A stretch of 64,000 bases of DNA from CATOSP01 sp965216155 (GTDB lineage Bacteria; Chloroflexota; Dehalococcoidia; Lucifugimonadales; UBA3495): the NCBI GenBank assembly GCA_965216155.1, contig CBDCFD010000007.1:1-64000 (forward strand), given 5' to 3'. The translations under genes were made by a program, and so were the position numbers. Shown one piece after another: positions 25,359 to 33,297 of this stretch. Every line of letters starts with the position of its first letter. Position 1 is the stretch's first letter. The notes beneath the pieces are model-generated. The model saw only the letters and a list, made by a program, of their open reading frames with translations, was not told the origin of the DNA and searched no databases.

Positions 25359-26618
25359 GTGGTTGATAACTCACTCTCACCCCACGGCGGCGTTCTGGTT
25401 GAGCGCATTGCCAGCCCCCAAGACGCAATGGAGATGGTCTGGGGCCTTCCCAATCTGCCCGTCACCGAGCAGATTGCCCGGGAGTGTGTCAACATCGCTT
25501 ATGGCTTCTTCTCGCCACTGGAAGGCTTCATGGGAAGCGCGGATGTGGACTCAGTGGTCCGCAACATGACCCTGGCCAACGGGTACATCTGGAGCATCCC
25601 CCTGGTGCTGGACGTTTCCCCGCAGGCCCTCGCCTACATGAGCGTGGACACCGGCGGGTCGCTGCTGTTGACTTACCAAGACCAACCTCTGGCCGTCATT
25701 GACGTGGAGGAGATTTTCTCCTACGACAAGGAATTTCTGGCCCAGAAGGTCTTCACCACCACCGACATTGACCATCCTGGGGTGGCGCGGACGTACGCTC
25801 TGGAGGACAGGTTCGTCGCCGGGCCCATCACCCTCGTTAACCCGCCGGTGATTAACCCGCCGTTCGACCGTTTCTGGCACACGCCCCGCCAACTCCGGCA
25901 GGCAATTGCCGAGTCCGGTTGGGACCGTGTGGTGGCTCACCAGAGTCGAAACGTCCCCCACAGCGGCCACGAATGGTTGATGAAAGGCGCGTGGCTAGCG
26001 GCGGAGGCCGACGGCGTGTTGGTTAGCGCGGTCGTGGGTGAGAAGAAACCCGGCGACTACATCGACGAAGCCATTGTTCTCGCCCACCACAGGTTGCGGG
26101 AAGGCGGTTTCTTCCGCGAGGACGTGCATCGGACCTCGATACTGCTTTGGGACATGCGCTACGCCGGCCCCAGGGAGGCGGTATTCCACGCGCTGGTGCG
26201 TAAAAACCTCGGCTGCACACACCACATGTTTGGACGGGACCACGCCGGAGTGGGGAATTACTACGATACCTACGCCGCTCACGAGATTTTCCGGCAGCTT
26301 CCAGACCTGGGGATCAAACCCGTCCTTACCCTGGAGTGGTGGTACTGCCCCACCTGTGCCGGAGTGGCGTATGAAGGATTGTGCGGCCACCGGGACAGCA
26401 AGCAAGACCTTTCCGGGACCTACATCCGGAGTATCATCCAGGGAGGCGCCGAGCCCGCCCCACTGACACTCCGCCCCGAAGTGTTGGAGGTGGTCCAGGA
26501 GTGCGCCGAAGCCTACGGTTTCGGATCACCCTTCGTCACCGAAAAATACCTGGAGAGCCGCACCCCGGTAATGTCCATGCGCGAAATGGCCTGTACATGT
26601 ACGAGCACCAATAGATGA
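25359..26618 (+). CDS. sat: Sulfate adenylyltransferase (ATP sulfurylase)
   Basis: A 419-aa ATP sulfurylase that interconverts sulfate + ATP and APS + PPi. Family marks: YGFFSPLEGFMG near residue 48, QSRNVPHSGHEW (the HxxH nucleotide-binding motif, though with an extra residue compared with the usual RNPxHxGH), and GRDHAGVGNYYD. The start is GTG 25359. The C-terminus ends in a small Cys/Thr-rich tail (ACTCTSTNR). It is followed by a strong terminator and then aprB, so sat is probably transcribed separately from aprBA while acting with them. Confidence 0.93.
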   Translation: MVDNSLSPHGGVLVERIASPQDAMEMVWGLPNLPVTEQIARECVNIAYGFFSPLEGFMGSADVDSVVRNMTLANGYIWSIPLVLDVSPQALAYMSVDTGGSLLLTYQDQPLAVIDVEEIFSYDKEFLAQKVFTTTDIDHPGVARTYALEDRFVAGPITLVNPPVINPPFDRFWHTPRQLRQAIAESGWDRVVAHQSRNVPHSGHEWLMKGAWLAAEADGVLVSAVVGEKKPGDYIDEAIVLAHHRLREGGFFREDVHRTSILLWDMRYAGPREAVFHALVRKNLGCTHHMFGRDHAGVGNYYDTYAAHEIFRQLPDLGIKPVLTLEWWYCPTCAGVAYEGLCGHRDSKQDLSGTYIRSIIQGGAEPAPLTLRPEVLEVVQECAEAYGFGSPFVTEKYLESRTPVMSMREMACTCTSTNR

Positions 26619-26626
26619 TTTTGCGC

Positions 26627-26659
26627 AAAAGCCCCCGTTGTGAAGAAGCGGGGGCTTTT
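26627..26659 (+). terminator. Rho-independent terminator after sat
   Basis: AAAAGCCCCCG (26627-26637) and CGGGGGCTTTT (26649-26659) form an 11-bp stem around an 11-nt loop, ending in a T run. It begins 8 bp after the sat stop and lies 23 bp before the aprB start. Confidence 0.88.
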
Positions 26660-26682
26660 GGTTGGAGAAGTTAGGAGGAATC

Positions 26683-27129
26683 ATGCCAACGTATGTAGAC
26701 CCCCATGCCTGCAACGCCTGCGAGAGCGTACACGAGGGTCCTTTGTGCGTTTACATCTGCCCCAATGACCTGATGGTGCTGGACTCGTCACAGAACAAGG
26801 GCCTCAACCAGGAGCCGGAAATGTGCTCCGAATGTTACGCCTGTGTCAAACTATGCCCCCAGGACGCCATTCATGTCCGGGGCTACGCCGACTTCGTTCC
26901 CCTGGGTGCGGTCGTTCAACCCCACCGCGTTGACAACGGTCTGACCTGGGAGGTCCGGTTCCGCGACGGCCGGGAGTTTGAATTTACGTACCCCTCCCGC
27001 ACCCGTCCCGCGGGGTCGGTTACCCCCTACGAAGAATTCACCGAGGACCGAGTGGCAGACCTCAAGTCCCAGGGCCTGGCCGGCGAGGCCCGCTGGTTGG
27101 GCGTAGCCGAGCTTCCCAGCTTGAAATAG
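26683..27129 (+). CDS. aprB: Adenylylsulfate reductase beta subunit (ferredoxin-type)
   Basis: A 148-aa iron-sulfur protein with two [4Fe-4S] motifs: C-x2-C-x8-C-x3-CP at CNACESVHEGPLCVYICP and C-x2-C-x2-C-x3-CP at CSECYACVKLCP. The C-terminal part (LTWEVRFRDGREFEFTYPSRT) is the AprB-specific tail that wraps the alpha subunit. Start ATG 26683 follows AGGAGG. It passes electrons to or from the AprA FAD during APS/sulfite interconversion. Confidence 0.93.
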   Translation: MPTYVDPHACNACESVHEGPLCVYICPNDLMVLDSSQNKGLNQEPEMCSECYACVKLCPQDAIHVRGYADFVPLGAVVQPHRVDNGLTWEVRFRDGREFEFTYPSRTRPAGSVTPYEEFTEDRVADLKSQGLAGEARWLGVAELPSLK

Positions 27130-27194
27130 GCGTTTATCCCCATTCGTCCATGACCTCAACCGGGAACACCTGGCAAGCAAGAGGAGGCATTAGA

Positions 27195-27449
27195 ATGTTT
27201 GGCAAAAGAGGGCCGGAACTGCAAGAGATAAGAGACCACGCGGGTCACGCTATTCAATGCGTCAAGTGCGGAAACAACCAGTTCCAGACCGACGAGTTCC
27301 GCGCTACCGGCGGCAATCTCGCCAAGTTCTTTGATGTGCAGAATAAGAAATTCACAACCATCTCCTGCGCGCAGTGCGGTTACACCGAGCTATACCGCGG
27401 CGACACCAATACGCTGGGCAACATTTTCGATTTCTTCGTTGGAGGCTAG
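27195..27449 (+). CDS. Small zinc-ribbon protein between aprB and aprA
   Basis: An 84-aa protein of the PF09855-type Zn-ribbon family: IQCVKCGNNQFQTDEFRATGGNLAKFFDVQNKKFTTISCAQCGYTELY, with two CxxC pairs. Start ATG 27195 has GAGGAGG upstream. The family is annotated as nucleic-acid-binding, without experimental support that I know of. The insertion between aprB and aprA, which are normally adjacent, is notable and may mean a link to cofactor or Fe-S handling, or just insertion. Confidence 0.85.
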   Translation: MFGKRGPELQEIRDHAGHAIQCVKCGNNQFQTDEFRATGGNLAKFFDVQNKKFTTISCAQCGYTELYRGDTNTLGNIFDFFVGG

Positions 27450-27466
27450 GAGCCGAGTGGCTGGTT

Positions 27467-27523
27467 GTCAGTGGCTAGGCGTCGCCCAACAACTTGCCAC
27501 TGACCACTAGCCACTGACCACTA
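27467..27523. repeat. Short direct and inverted repeats before aprA
   Basis: GCCACTGACCACTA occurs twice back to back (27496-27509 and 27510-27523). GTCAGTGGCTAG (27467-27478) is the exact complement of CTAGCCACTGAC (27507-27518), so the region can fold into a hairpin. It lies between the zinc-ribbon gene and aprA, with room for the aprA ribosome site beyond it. Confidence 0.7.
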
Positions 27524-27547
27524 AACTAACCCCTGGAGTGCGATTCA

Positions 27548-29407
27548 ATGGCTTTACCAACCACCGAGACCGTTGAGTGCGACATCCTGATCATAGGCGG
27601 CGGCATGTCCGGCTGCGGCGCCGCCTTCGAGGCCAGCTACTGGGGCGACAAGCTGCGAGTTGTCATGGTCGAAAAGGCCGCCATCGAGCGCAGCGGCGCG
27701 ACCGGCGAGGGCCTGTCTGCCATCAACTGCTACATGGGCCAACGCTATGGCTGGAACACCCCGGAGGATTTTGTCCAGTACGTGGTGAACGACATGATGG
27801 GCCTTGCCCGTGAAGACCTGGTCTACGACGTGGGACGCCACGTTGACTCCACCGTTCACCTTCTCGAGGAGTGGGGCCTTCCCATCTGGAAGAAGGAGAA
27901 CGGCGAATACGAGCGCATCGGCCGCTGGCAAATACCCATCCACGGCGAGTCCATCAAGCCCATCGCCGCCGAACCGGCGCGTAAAGCCCTGGGAGAAGGC
28001 AACCTGTACGAGCGTGTCTCGGTGACCCACCTGCTCACCGACGCCAACGACCCCAACAAGATCGCCGGGGCAATCGGCTTCTCGGTAAGGGAGAACAAGT
28101 TCTACGTCTTCAGGGCCAAGGCGGTGATCGTCTCAACAGGCGGCGCGTCCAACGTGTTCCGCCCCCGATCGGTAAACGAGGGCCTGGGCCGTACTTGGTA
28201 CTCGGTGTTCGCCACCGGCTCGGCTTATGGCCTAATGATACCCGCCGGGGTGGAAATGACCCAGATGGAGCACCGCTTCGTTCCCACCCGATTCAAGGAC
28301 GGTTACGGTCCCGTAGGCATGTGGTTCCAATACTTCCACGCCAGGGTGACCAATGCCCTCGGCGAGGACTACACCATCACCCGGGCCGCCGAATTGGACA
28401 AATACGAGCCCTACGGCTCCGCCATCCCCACACCCACGCCCCTACGAAACCACCAGATGTTTTTGGACATAAAGGACGGCCTCGGTCCCATGTACATGCG
28501 CACCGAGGAAGCGATGGAAAAACTGGCCGAGGGAGACCCGGCCAAGATGAACCAGGTGCGCAACGAGGCGTGGGAAGACTTCCTCGACATGACCATCTCC
28601 CAGGCGCTCACCTGGGCGTCGCAGAATATCGCGCCGGAAGAGACCCCCTCGGAAGTGGTGCTTGCGGAACCCTACATCATGGGGTCCCACTCCGGTGAGG
28701 CCGGCGCATGGGTCAGCGGGCCGGAGGACCTGTCGCCGCCGGAGTATTTCTGGGGTTACAACAAAATGACCACCGTCCGGGGACTGTTCGCCGCCGGGGA
28801 CGGCGTTGGCGCGGCCCCGCACAAGTTCTCTTCCGGCTCCTTCACCGAGGGCCGGTTGGCCGGAAAGTCCGCCGTCAATTATCTGACCGACAACCCGGCG
28901 GCCCCTACCCTTAACACCGGGCAGGTGAGCCGGCTACAACAGGCGGTATGGGCGCCTCTGGAGACCGTCGAGAAGTACAGCGGGGCGTCTACCTCGGACG
29001 AGATTAACCCCCACTACATCACCCCGAAGCAGGGGCTGGCCCGGCTTCAGAAAATAATGGACGAGTACGCCGGAGGGACCTCGGCATCCTACACGACCAA
29101 CGCCCCCACACTGGTACGGGGCATCGCACTGATAGAGTCTCTGCGGGAGGACCTGGTCCATCTTGGCGCGCGCAACCTCCATGAGCTATTGCGGTGTTGG
29201 GAACTCGCCCATCGGGTGTGGGTGGGAGAGGCACACATGCGCCACCTGTTGTACCGTCAGGAGACCCGCTGGCCCGGATACTATTACCGTTCCGACTTTC
29301 CAGACCTGGACGACGCCAACTGGCGGGTGTTCGTCAATTCCCGGTTCAATGCGGGCACAAATGAGTGGGACATCTTCACCAAGCCCTATGTCAGCATCCT
29401 GAAGTAG
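27548..29407 (+). CDS. aprA: Adenylylsulfate reductase alpha subunit (FAD)
   Basis: A 619-aa flavoprotein. The N-terminal FAD dinucleotide-binding motif is ILIIGGGMSGCGAAFEA. AprA landmarks follow: VEKAAIERSGATGEGLSAINCYMG, VSTGGASNVFRPRS, TQMEHRFVPTRFKDGYGPVG and GDGVGAAPHKFSSGSFTEGR. It catalyses APS reduction to sulfite + AMP, or the reverse during sulfur oxidation. No qmoABC, aprM or dsr genes are in the window, so direction and electron partner are open. Length fits the known 610-660 aa. Confidence 0.95.
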   Translation: MALPTTETVECDILIIGGGMSGCGAAFEASYWGDKLRVVMVEKAAIERSGATGEGLSAINCYMGQRYGWNTPEDFVQYVVNDMMGLAREDLVYDVGRHVDSTVHLLEEWGLPIWKKENGEYERIGRWQIPIHGESIKPIAAEPARKALGEGNLYERVSVTHLLTDANDPNKIAGAIGFSVRENKFYVFRAKAVIVSTGGASNVFRPRSVNEGLGRTWYSVFATGSAYGLMIPAGVEMTQMEHRFVPTRFKDGYGPVGMWFQYFHARVTNALGEDYTITRAAELDKYEPYGSAIPTPTPLRNHQMFLDIKDGLGPMYMRTEEAMEKLAEGDPAKMNQVRNEAWEDFLDMTISQALTWASQNIAPEETPSEVVLAEPYIMGSHSGEAGAWVSGPEDLSPPEYFWGYNKMTTVRGLFAAGDGVGAAPHKFSSGSFTEGRLAGKSAVNYLTDNPAAPTLNTGQVSRLQQAVWAPLETVEKYSGASTSDEINPHYITPKQGLARLQKIMDEYAGGTSASYTTNAPTLVRGIALIESLREDLVHLGARNLHELLRCWELAHRVWVGEAHMRHLLYRQETRWPGYYYRSDFPDLDDANWRVFVNSRFNAGTNEWDIFTKPYVSILK

Positions 29408-29447
29408 CTCCGGGACTTCATAAAGCGAACACACGGGAGGGTCCAAT

Positions 29448-30275
29448 TTGGAAGGCGCCGGGCATCCGTTAGCCGATAGCCTCCGCCGGGCAGGGCAGGC
29501 CAATCCCCTCTTCAACTTCCCGATAGCGGGAAGGAGAGGAGATGGCTGGGTCCCGGCATCCGAACTATTCCAGGGTCACGACGATGCCCTGGGGGACCTG
29601 GTGCGGACCTACGGACTCTACTCGTGGGGGTCGACACACCCCCACGTTGCGGGCTCGGCGTTCATCATAGCGTATCTGACAAGGTTGGTCTGGCCGGTCA
29701 TCGGCCAATACATCATGCACCGGCGCGTGCCCATGGCATCGCTGGAGAACATCGCGTTCCACCGCGAGGGACAGCGGATCGACGCCACAGGGTTGGTGCG
29801 GCCCGTATTTGCGGTACTGGCTGACGACCCTGCCTCGGGTCATACGGATGCCGAAGTCGTCCCCTGCCAGGACGCGCTCTATGCCAGGCTCAGAGAGTGG
29901 CTGTTCGAGGCCAATCTGAGGCCGGTTATCACGGCATTGCGAAGGGCATCCAGGGCCAGCATCAAGGTGTCGGAAAACGCCGTGGGCGCATCCTGTAGCC
30001 AGGTGTTTCGCGACCTTTACGACCGTAGCCCCGACCCGGACGGGGTGGTCCGCGAGGGGCACAGATTTTTTTCAGACCCGGATTCTCTGGTCTACCGCCA
30101 GGTAGCGATGGAAATCTTCGAGTATCAAGACATGCGGGGTTTCTTTTCTAGGAGGGCGGGCTGCTGCCTCTGGTGGAAAGCCCAACCCACCAACGAATAC
30201 TGCTCCAATTGCATCCTCCTCTCCCGCGAAGAGCAGGACGCCGGCATCCGCCAGGTCCTGGTAAATCGAGGGTAA
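29448..30275 (+). CDS. FhuF-like [2Fe-2S] protein
   Basis: A 275-aa protein. The C-terminus carries CC-x11-C-x2-C (GCCLWWKAQPTNEYCSNC), the [2Fe-2S] ligand pattern of the FhuF ferric-siderophore reductase family. The middle (FIIAYLTRLVWPVIGQYIMHRRVPM) resembles the FhuF/IucA-type helical region. Start TTG 29448 has GGGAGGG eight bases upstream. In characterised FhuF proteins the cluster reduces siderophore iron. Here, 40 bp after aprA in the same direction, it could instead be an electron carrier for APS reductase; that is only suggested by position. Confidence 0.75.
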   Translation: MEGAGHPLADSLRRAGQANPLFNFPIAGRRGDGWVPASELFQGHDDALGDLVRTYGLYSWGSTHPHVAGSAFIIAYLTRLVWPVIGQYIMHRRVPMASLENIAFHREGQRIDATGLVRPVFAVLADDPASGHTDAEVVPCQDALYARLREWLFEANLRPVITALRRASRASIKVSENAVGASCSQVFRDLYDRSPDPDGVVREGHRFFSDPDSLVYRQVAMEIFEYQDMRGFFSRRAGCCLWWKAQPTNEYCSNCILLSREEQDAGIRQVLVNRG

Positions 30276-30403
30276 CCGTCAACGGACGGTCCTCCCGGGT
30301 CCCTTCATGGCTCGACCCGCTCCCCATGCTAATATGGCCGGGTTGCCAACCTCATATACTCCGGTGGTCCTCGAATCCGGAATGTCCACGGAGGAACCTG
30401 CAA

Positions 30404-30832
30404 ATGATTGAATTGACCGATGAGATGCGCGACTCTATCAACAACGCCAGGGTCAGCGGCCACCCTTGCATAGTTTCCACATCGTCAAAGGACGGTGTGC
30501 CCAACTCGGGTTACATCGGCACCATGATGGCCCTGGACGAATCATCTCTGGCTTATCGGGACCGGGGCGGCTCAGACTCCCTGGTGAATCTTGAGGAGAA
30601 CCCCAAGGTCATCGTCCTCTACCGTGACGCATCCAGGGAGCTGGGTTGGAAGTTCCGCTGTACCGCCGCCGTACACCGGGACGGACCGGAATTAGAAAAA
30701 GTGGAAAGCAGACTGGCGGAGTCCGGGGTTGGAGGCACCCACACCGGGGCTGCCGTCGTCCTCCACATCGACCAGGTGTTGACCCTGTTCGGGGAGGTCC
30801 TGCAAGAACGCGAACCCGGCCTGCAATGGTGA
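30404..30832 (+). CDS. Pyridoxamine 5'-phosphate oxidase-like flavin-binding protein
   Basis: A 142-aa split-beta-barrel protein: INNARVSGHPCIVSTSSKDGVPNSGYIGTMMALDESSLAYRDRGGSDSLVNLEENPKVIVLY, typical of FMN- or F420-binding PNPOx-like proteins. Start ATG 30404 has GGAGGA upstream. Substrate unknown. An additional frame upstream of the ATG is not needed. Confidence 0.85.
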   Translation: MIELTDEMRDSINNARVSGHPCIVSTSSKDGVPNSGYIGTMMALDESSLAYRDRGGSDSLVNLEENPKVIVLYRDASRELGWKFRCTAAVHRDGPELEKVESRLAESGVGGTHTGAAVVLHIDQVLTLFGEVLQEREPGLQW

Positions 30833-31037
30833 GCGCCTTCGGTGTCTACCGGCCGCTCTCGCGTATCCCAGTGAGTCTATGCTGTGCATAGGAGCGCCCC
30901 GGCGTCAACCGTCCTCTGTCATTTCGGCTCCGGCCGGGCTACCCTCTCTCGTTGACAAGATTTCCTGGGGCGAGTATGTTGTGTCCGGCTAGAGATTGCC
31001 TTGGAGCCCACGAATTCGCTCAACTGAAGGAGTTCCC

Positions 31038-32321
31038 ATGTTAAAAATCGGCCATGAGGTCGTCCGCCCCGGAAAGCATCTGGGTGACGCTCCTGTCACC
31101 ATTCCCGTGCCGGAAGAACTGGAGACCGTACCCGGCATCCCTCTCAATCACCGTGAAGTGGACTGGTACGCCCGCGAATACCCCCTGGAATCGATCAACT
31201 TCACCGAGCGCGCCTCCCGCGACTGGGCCAACGCCCTCCGGGACACCCACGCCGAAATGCGCGAGATCCGCAAAGAACATGAGAAGCTCAACCGCGGCCT
31301 CGTGCTTGCCGGCAGGGCGACCAAGCGAATGGAGCCTACCGTAGAGCCCACCGGAGAGGACATCTCCCAACTGATCAAAGACAAAGCCCGGGAGTTGGGT
31401 TTCCTCGAAGTCGGGATTACGTCTTACGACCACCGTTACGAGTTCCAGAGCAGGAAGGGGTTCAACGATCTGCCCCATGCCATCTGCCTGGCTTACGAAC
31501 AGGACTTCGAACCCACCCAGACGATCCCAAGCGTCGACGCCGAGATAGTCCACTCCAGCACGTATCGCACCCAGGCCGCCGCCGGACTGGAACTGGGAGA
31601 CTTCATCCGCTCCATGGGTTACATGGCCCACGTAATCCACTCCGGTGACGCTACCGGTCCCATGATTCCCATGCACGTCCAGGCCGGCCTTGGCCAGCTT
31701 GGCGCTTGCGGCTACCTGCTCACCCCGCACGAGGGTAACCGCTGCCGCCTGATGATGGTCACCACCGACGCCAAAGTTAGCTACGACGAGCCCGTCGACT
31801 ACGGTATCCACGCTTTCTGTCAGGTCTGCCAGGTGTGCGTCAACCGCTGCCCCGGCCGCGCCCTCATGCGCGATAAGATCTGGTGGCGCGGTCTTGAGAA
31901 GAACAAGCTCTACTTCAAGCGCTGCCGCCCCGTCATGGCCCGCTACCTCGGTTGCGGCGTCTGCATGAAGGTCTGCCCGATCCAGAAATACGGCATGAAG
32001 ACAGTCATGGACCACTACGCCCAGACCGGCCAGGTGCTGGGTAAGGGGTCCCACGACCTCGAAGGCTACACCCTCGAGGGCAAGGGCTACTTCGGCCCCG
32101 GTGAAATGCCGGTATTCGACCGCGACTTCTTCGATATGCCCACCGGCACCATCGAAGAACACGCCATGGCGCGGTTGAAGGAACAGTCCGGGGAGCAGGG
32201 CGAGATTACGTTGGAGATGCTGGAAGAGCTAAAGGCCGACCTCGAACGGTCCAAGAGCATCGACGTCGAGACCCAGAACCGGATGATGGAGAACCTGGAC
32301 ATCGACGCCGACTACATCTAG
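31038..32321 (+). CDS. Reductive dehalogenase-like iron-sulfur protein (soluble)
   Basis: A 427-aa protein. The middle region (HVQAGLGQLGACGYLLTPHEGNRCRLMMVTTD) matches the corrinoid-facing core shared by RdhA and QueG. Two Fe-S motifs follow: C-x2-C-x2-C-x3-CP (CQVCQVCVNRCP) and CGVCMKVCP. There is no Tat signal or membrane anchor gene, as in many marine Dehalococcoidia RdhA homologues that are cytoplasmic and may not respire organohalides. Start ATG 31038 follows AAGGAG. A strong terminator follows the gene. Confidence 0.82.
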   Translation: MLKIGHEVVRPGKHLGDAPVTIPVPEELETVPGIPLNHREVDWYAREYPLESINFTERASRDWANALRDTHAEMREIRKEHEKLNRGLVLAGRATKRMEPTVEPTGEDISQLIKDKARELGFLEVGITSYDHRYEFQSRKGFNDLPHAICLAYEQDFEPTQTIPSVDAEIVHSSTYRTQAAAGLELGDFIRSMGYMAHVIHSGDATGPMIPMHVQAGLGQLGACGYLLTPHEGNRCRLMMVTTDAKVSYDEPVDYGIHAFCQVCQVCVNRCPGRALMRDKIWWRGLEKNKLYFKRCRPVMARYLGCGVCMKVCPIQKYGMKTVMDHYAQTGQVLGKGSHDLEGYTLEGKGYFGPGEMPVFDRDFFDMPTGTIEEHAMARLKEQSGEQGEITLEMLEELKADLERSKSIDVETQNRMMENLDIDADYI

Positions 32322-32379
32322 GGTTGGCGTAATGGGACGGGCGATGCGCCGGTCCCCGGCAAAGGAAGCCCATAGAAAT

Positions 32380-32407
32380 GAAAGGCCCCGCGTCGGCGGG
32401 GCCTTTC
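32380..32407 (+). terminator. Rho-independent terminator after the RdhA-like gene
   Basis: GAAAGGCCCCGC (32380-32391) pairs perfectly with GCGGGGCCTTTC (32396-32407) around GTCG, followed by ATTGT. The 12-bp stem sits 58 bp after the stop. Confidence 0.85.
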
Positions 32408-32447
32408 ATTGTAAAACCCCAATCTCCAAGCCTACAATTGTCTTGAA

Positions 32448-33124
32448 ATGACCACCATCAACACCATAGAAGACTTGGTCCGCCTGCTGGACGAGAGGCG
32501 CCCGAGTGGGTGGATGCTTTGCGAGCCCGGTTGCTGACGCGGGAGCTTATTGAACTGCCGGAGAGGTTCGCCGCGTTCGCGGCCAAGACGGAAGAGAAAT
32601 TTGGCCGTGTCCATCAGGAAATTACCGACTTCAAGGCTGAGACCAATGAACGGTTTGGCCGGATAGAGACCACTTTGACGCAAATACGGAATGAAATCTC
32701 AAACCTCCGGGGCACCGGCGCCACCAGCGCGGCCTTTCGCAAAGCGTCGGCTATTGCCCTGAGCATGGGATTGGAGTATGTTCGGCCCCTCACTAATGAA
32801 CATCTGTTGGATATGATACAGAACGTGGACCATTCGGCTTTCCAAAGGGGCGACTTAGCCAGTTTCATCCAGGCCGATCTGGTCATTGAGTGCCAAGACC
32901 CCCAGGGCAGGACATGCTACATCGCAACCGAAATCTCCTACACCGTCGATGAGAGGGATACATCCAGGGCCATCCGCAACGCGGGTTTCCTGTCCGCCTT
33001 CACGGGCAACCCCGCCTTCCCCGCCGTCATCGGCCTGCGTATGGACAACCGGGCGCTGGAAACCATAGATTCCGGGCAAGTATTCTGGCACAGGCTGGAC
33101 GATACAGACCTGGCAGCCCGGTAA
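32448..33124 (+). pseudogene. Coiled-coil protein of unknown function, frameshifted near its start
   Basis: The first frame (ATG 32448) reads MTTINTIEDLVRLLDE. The continuation APEWVDALRARLLTRELIELPERFAAFAAKTEEKFGRVHQ is one base out of frame; five bases instead of three or six separate the conserved LLDE and PEW parts near 32497. The middle is a coiled coil (FKAETNERFGRIETTLTQIRNEISNL). The C-terminal half (ADLVIECQDPQGRTCYIATEISYTVDERD) looks like a nuclease-fold core seen in proteins of this size, but I cannot name the family with confidence. A GTG at 32510 could still start a shortened product. Confidence 0.65.
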
Positions 33125-33297
33125 TGGGCATGTCCACGGGTCTCCCCCCGTCCCTCCAGTCGTACCAAGGGTAGACCCGCCTCCGGCGGACCTTCCTTCC
33201 ATCCCGCCTCAATTGTGCCACCTTCCCGCCAGTATGATACTATGACCTCGCGCTCCCCTTCAGACATTACACTTGCACCTTTGCTCGGAGGCAGAAA

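Noticed and set aside
31041..32162. 373-codon minus-strand frame opposite the RdhA-like gene
   Set aside because: It is an antisense shadow caused by strong codon bias. The plus strand has clear Fe-S motifs and a ribosome site.
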